From positions 686,484-716,659 of the forward strand of contig NW_014577102.1 of assembly GCF_000485595.1 (NCBI RefSeq): a DNA stretch of 30,176 nucleotides, written 5' to 3'. The notes under the pieces were generated by a model, which searched no databases, had not been told where the DNA came from, and worked only from the letters and a program-made list of their open reading frames with translations. Source of the stretch: Priapulus caudatus. Lineage: Eukaryota; Priapulida; Priapulimorpha; Priapulimorphida; Priapulidae. The translations under genes and the position numbers were made by a program. Positions 29,930 to 30,176 of the stretch are shown one piece after another. How positions within the stretch are numbered: the stretch's first letter is position 1; each line of letters begins with the position of its first letter.

Positions 29930-30176
29930 GAAGGGATGGCGGAGGGGGAAAGGGAGGAGGAAGTTGTACCCGAAGTAACTAGTAGGCTGCGAGAAGAAGA
30001 GGAAGCTTGGTGGGAAGAAGGAAGGGAAAAGCGAAGGTGGTGGAGGAGGGGGAGAGCTGGTTGAGACGGAGGAAGGGAGAAGTTGGTGGACGAAGGACGG
30101 AAGGGAGAAGGCGCAGATAGCTGGTGGAGGGAGGAAGGGGAGAAGGGACCAAAGGTGTGGAGCTGAATGCCCGATG
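29930..30176. repeat. polypurine GGAGGAAGG array (cut by window end)
   Basis: The plus strand is nearly all purine for over 200 bases, with reiterated GGAAGGGAGAAG and GCTGGTGGAGG words. Homopurine tracts of this kind can form triplex DNA. Confidence 0.8.

Overview
The window is repeat-dense eukaryotic DNA, most likely from an invertebrate animal. The evidence is a fragment of a metazoan-type microcephalin gene with BRCT domains, P-element/THAP transposase remains, a Ty3-type retroelement, a YxDD non-LTR reverse transcriptase remnant, many small inverted-repeat elements with target-site duplications, and long microsatellites. There is no sign of bacterial gene organisation and no rRNA or tRNA gene that I can see. 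I cannot name the species. Repeat copies differ mainly by one-base insertions and deletions, and nearly every recognisable coding stretch is frameshifted, so uncorrected long-read error is likely and 'pseudogene' calls should be read with that in mind. A 25-N gap lies at 11153-11177.

Layout. 1-1969 is one copy of a large GT-rich complex repeat whose second copy is at 13207-16331; both stop at the same base. 1970-5368 has no recognised gene. 5378-5748 is a foldback element. 6172-6830 is the end of a Ty3-type polymerase on the minus strand, followed upward by an LTR-like block (6894-7446), a short tandem array and a minus-strand ORF for a single-pass membrane protein (8108-8797). 9050-9589 is a LINE reverse transcriptase tail on the plus strand, cut by a nested pair of G-rich inverted-repeat elements (9590-10084). 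10295-11036 is AT satellite DNA. 11640-12300 and 22010-22535 are two copies of one dispersed repeat.

The most gene-like stretch is 16631-17809 (minus): the C-terminal tandem BRCT part of microcephalin (MCPH1), in at least two frames. It abuts, in the same orientation, a P-element-type transposase (17800-20095) that is itself split by a TA-flanked, CAGT-ended DNA transposon (18337-19347) carrying an internal tandem duplication. Downstream come microsatellites, a TA-flanked MITE (20882-21090), a GATA foldback, a second copy of the 5-bp-TSD MITE (23649-23830), and a THAP-type transposon (24130-26103 or beyond) in which the 3' end of the THAP exon with its splice donor occurs three times in a GT-rich array. 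27413-27999 is LTR-like. 28090-30176 is a run of GC-rich, purine-rich and 46-54 bp tandem repeats.

No operons or cooperating gene sets are visible. The interest lies in the layered transposon insertions, the THAP-exon array and the large duplicated GT-rich repeat.
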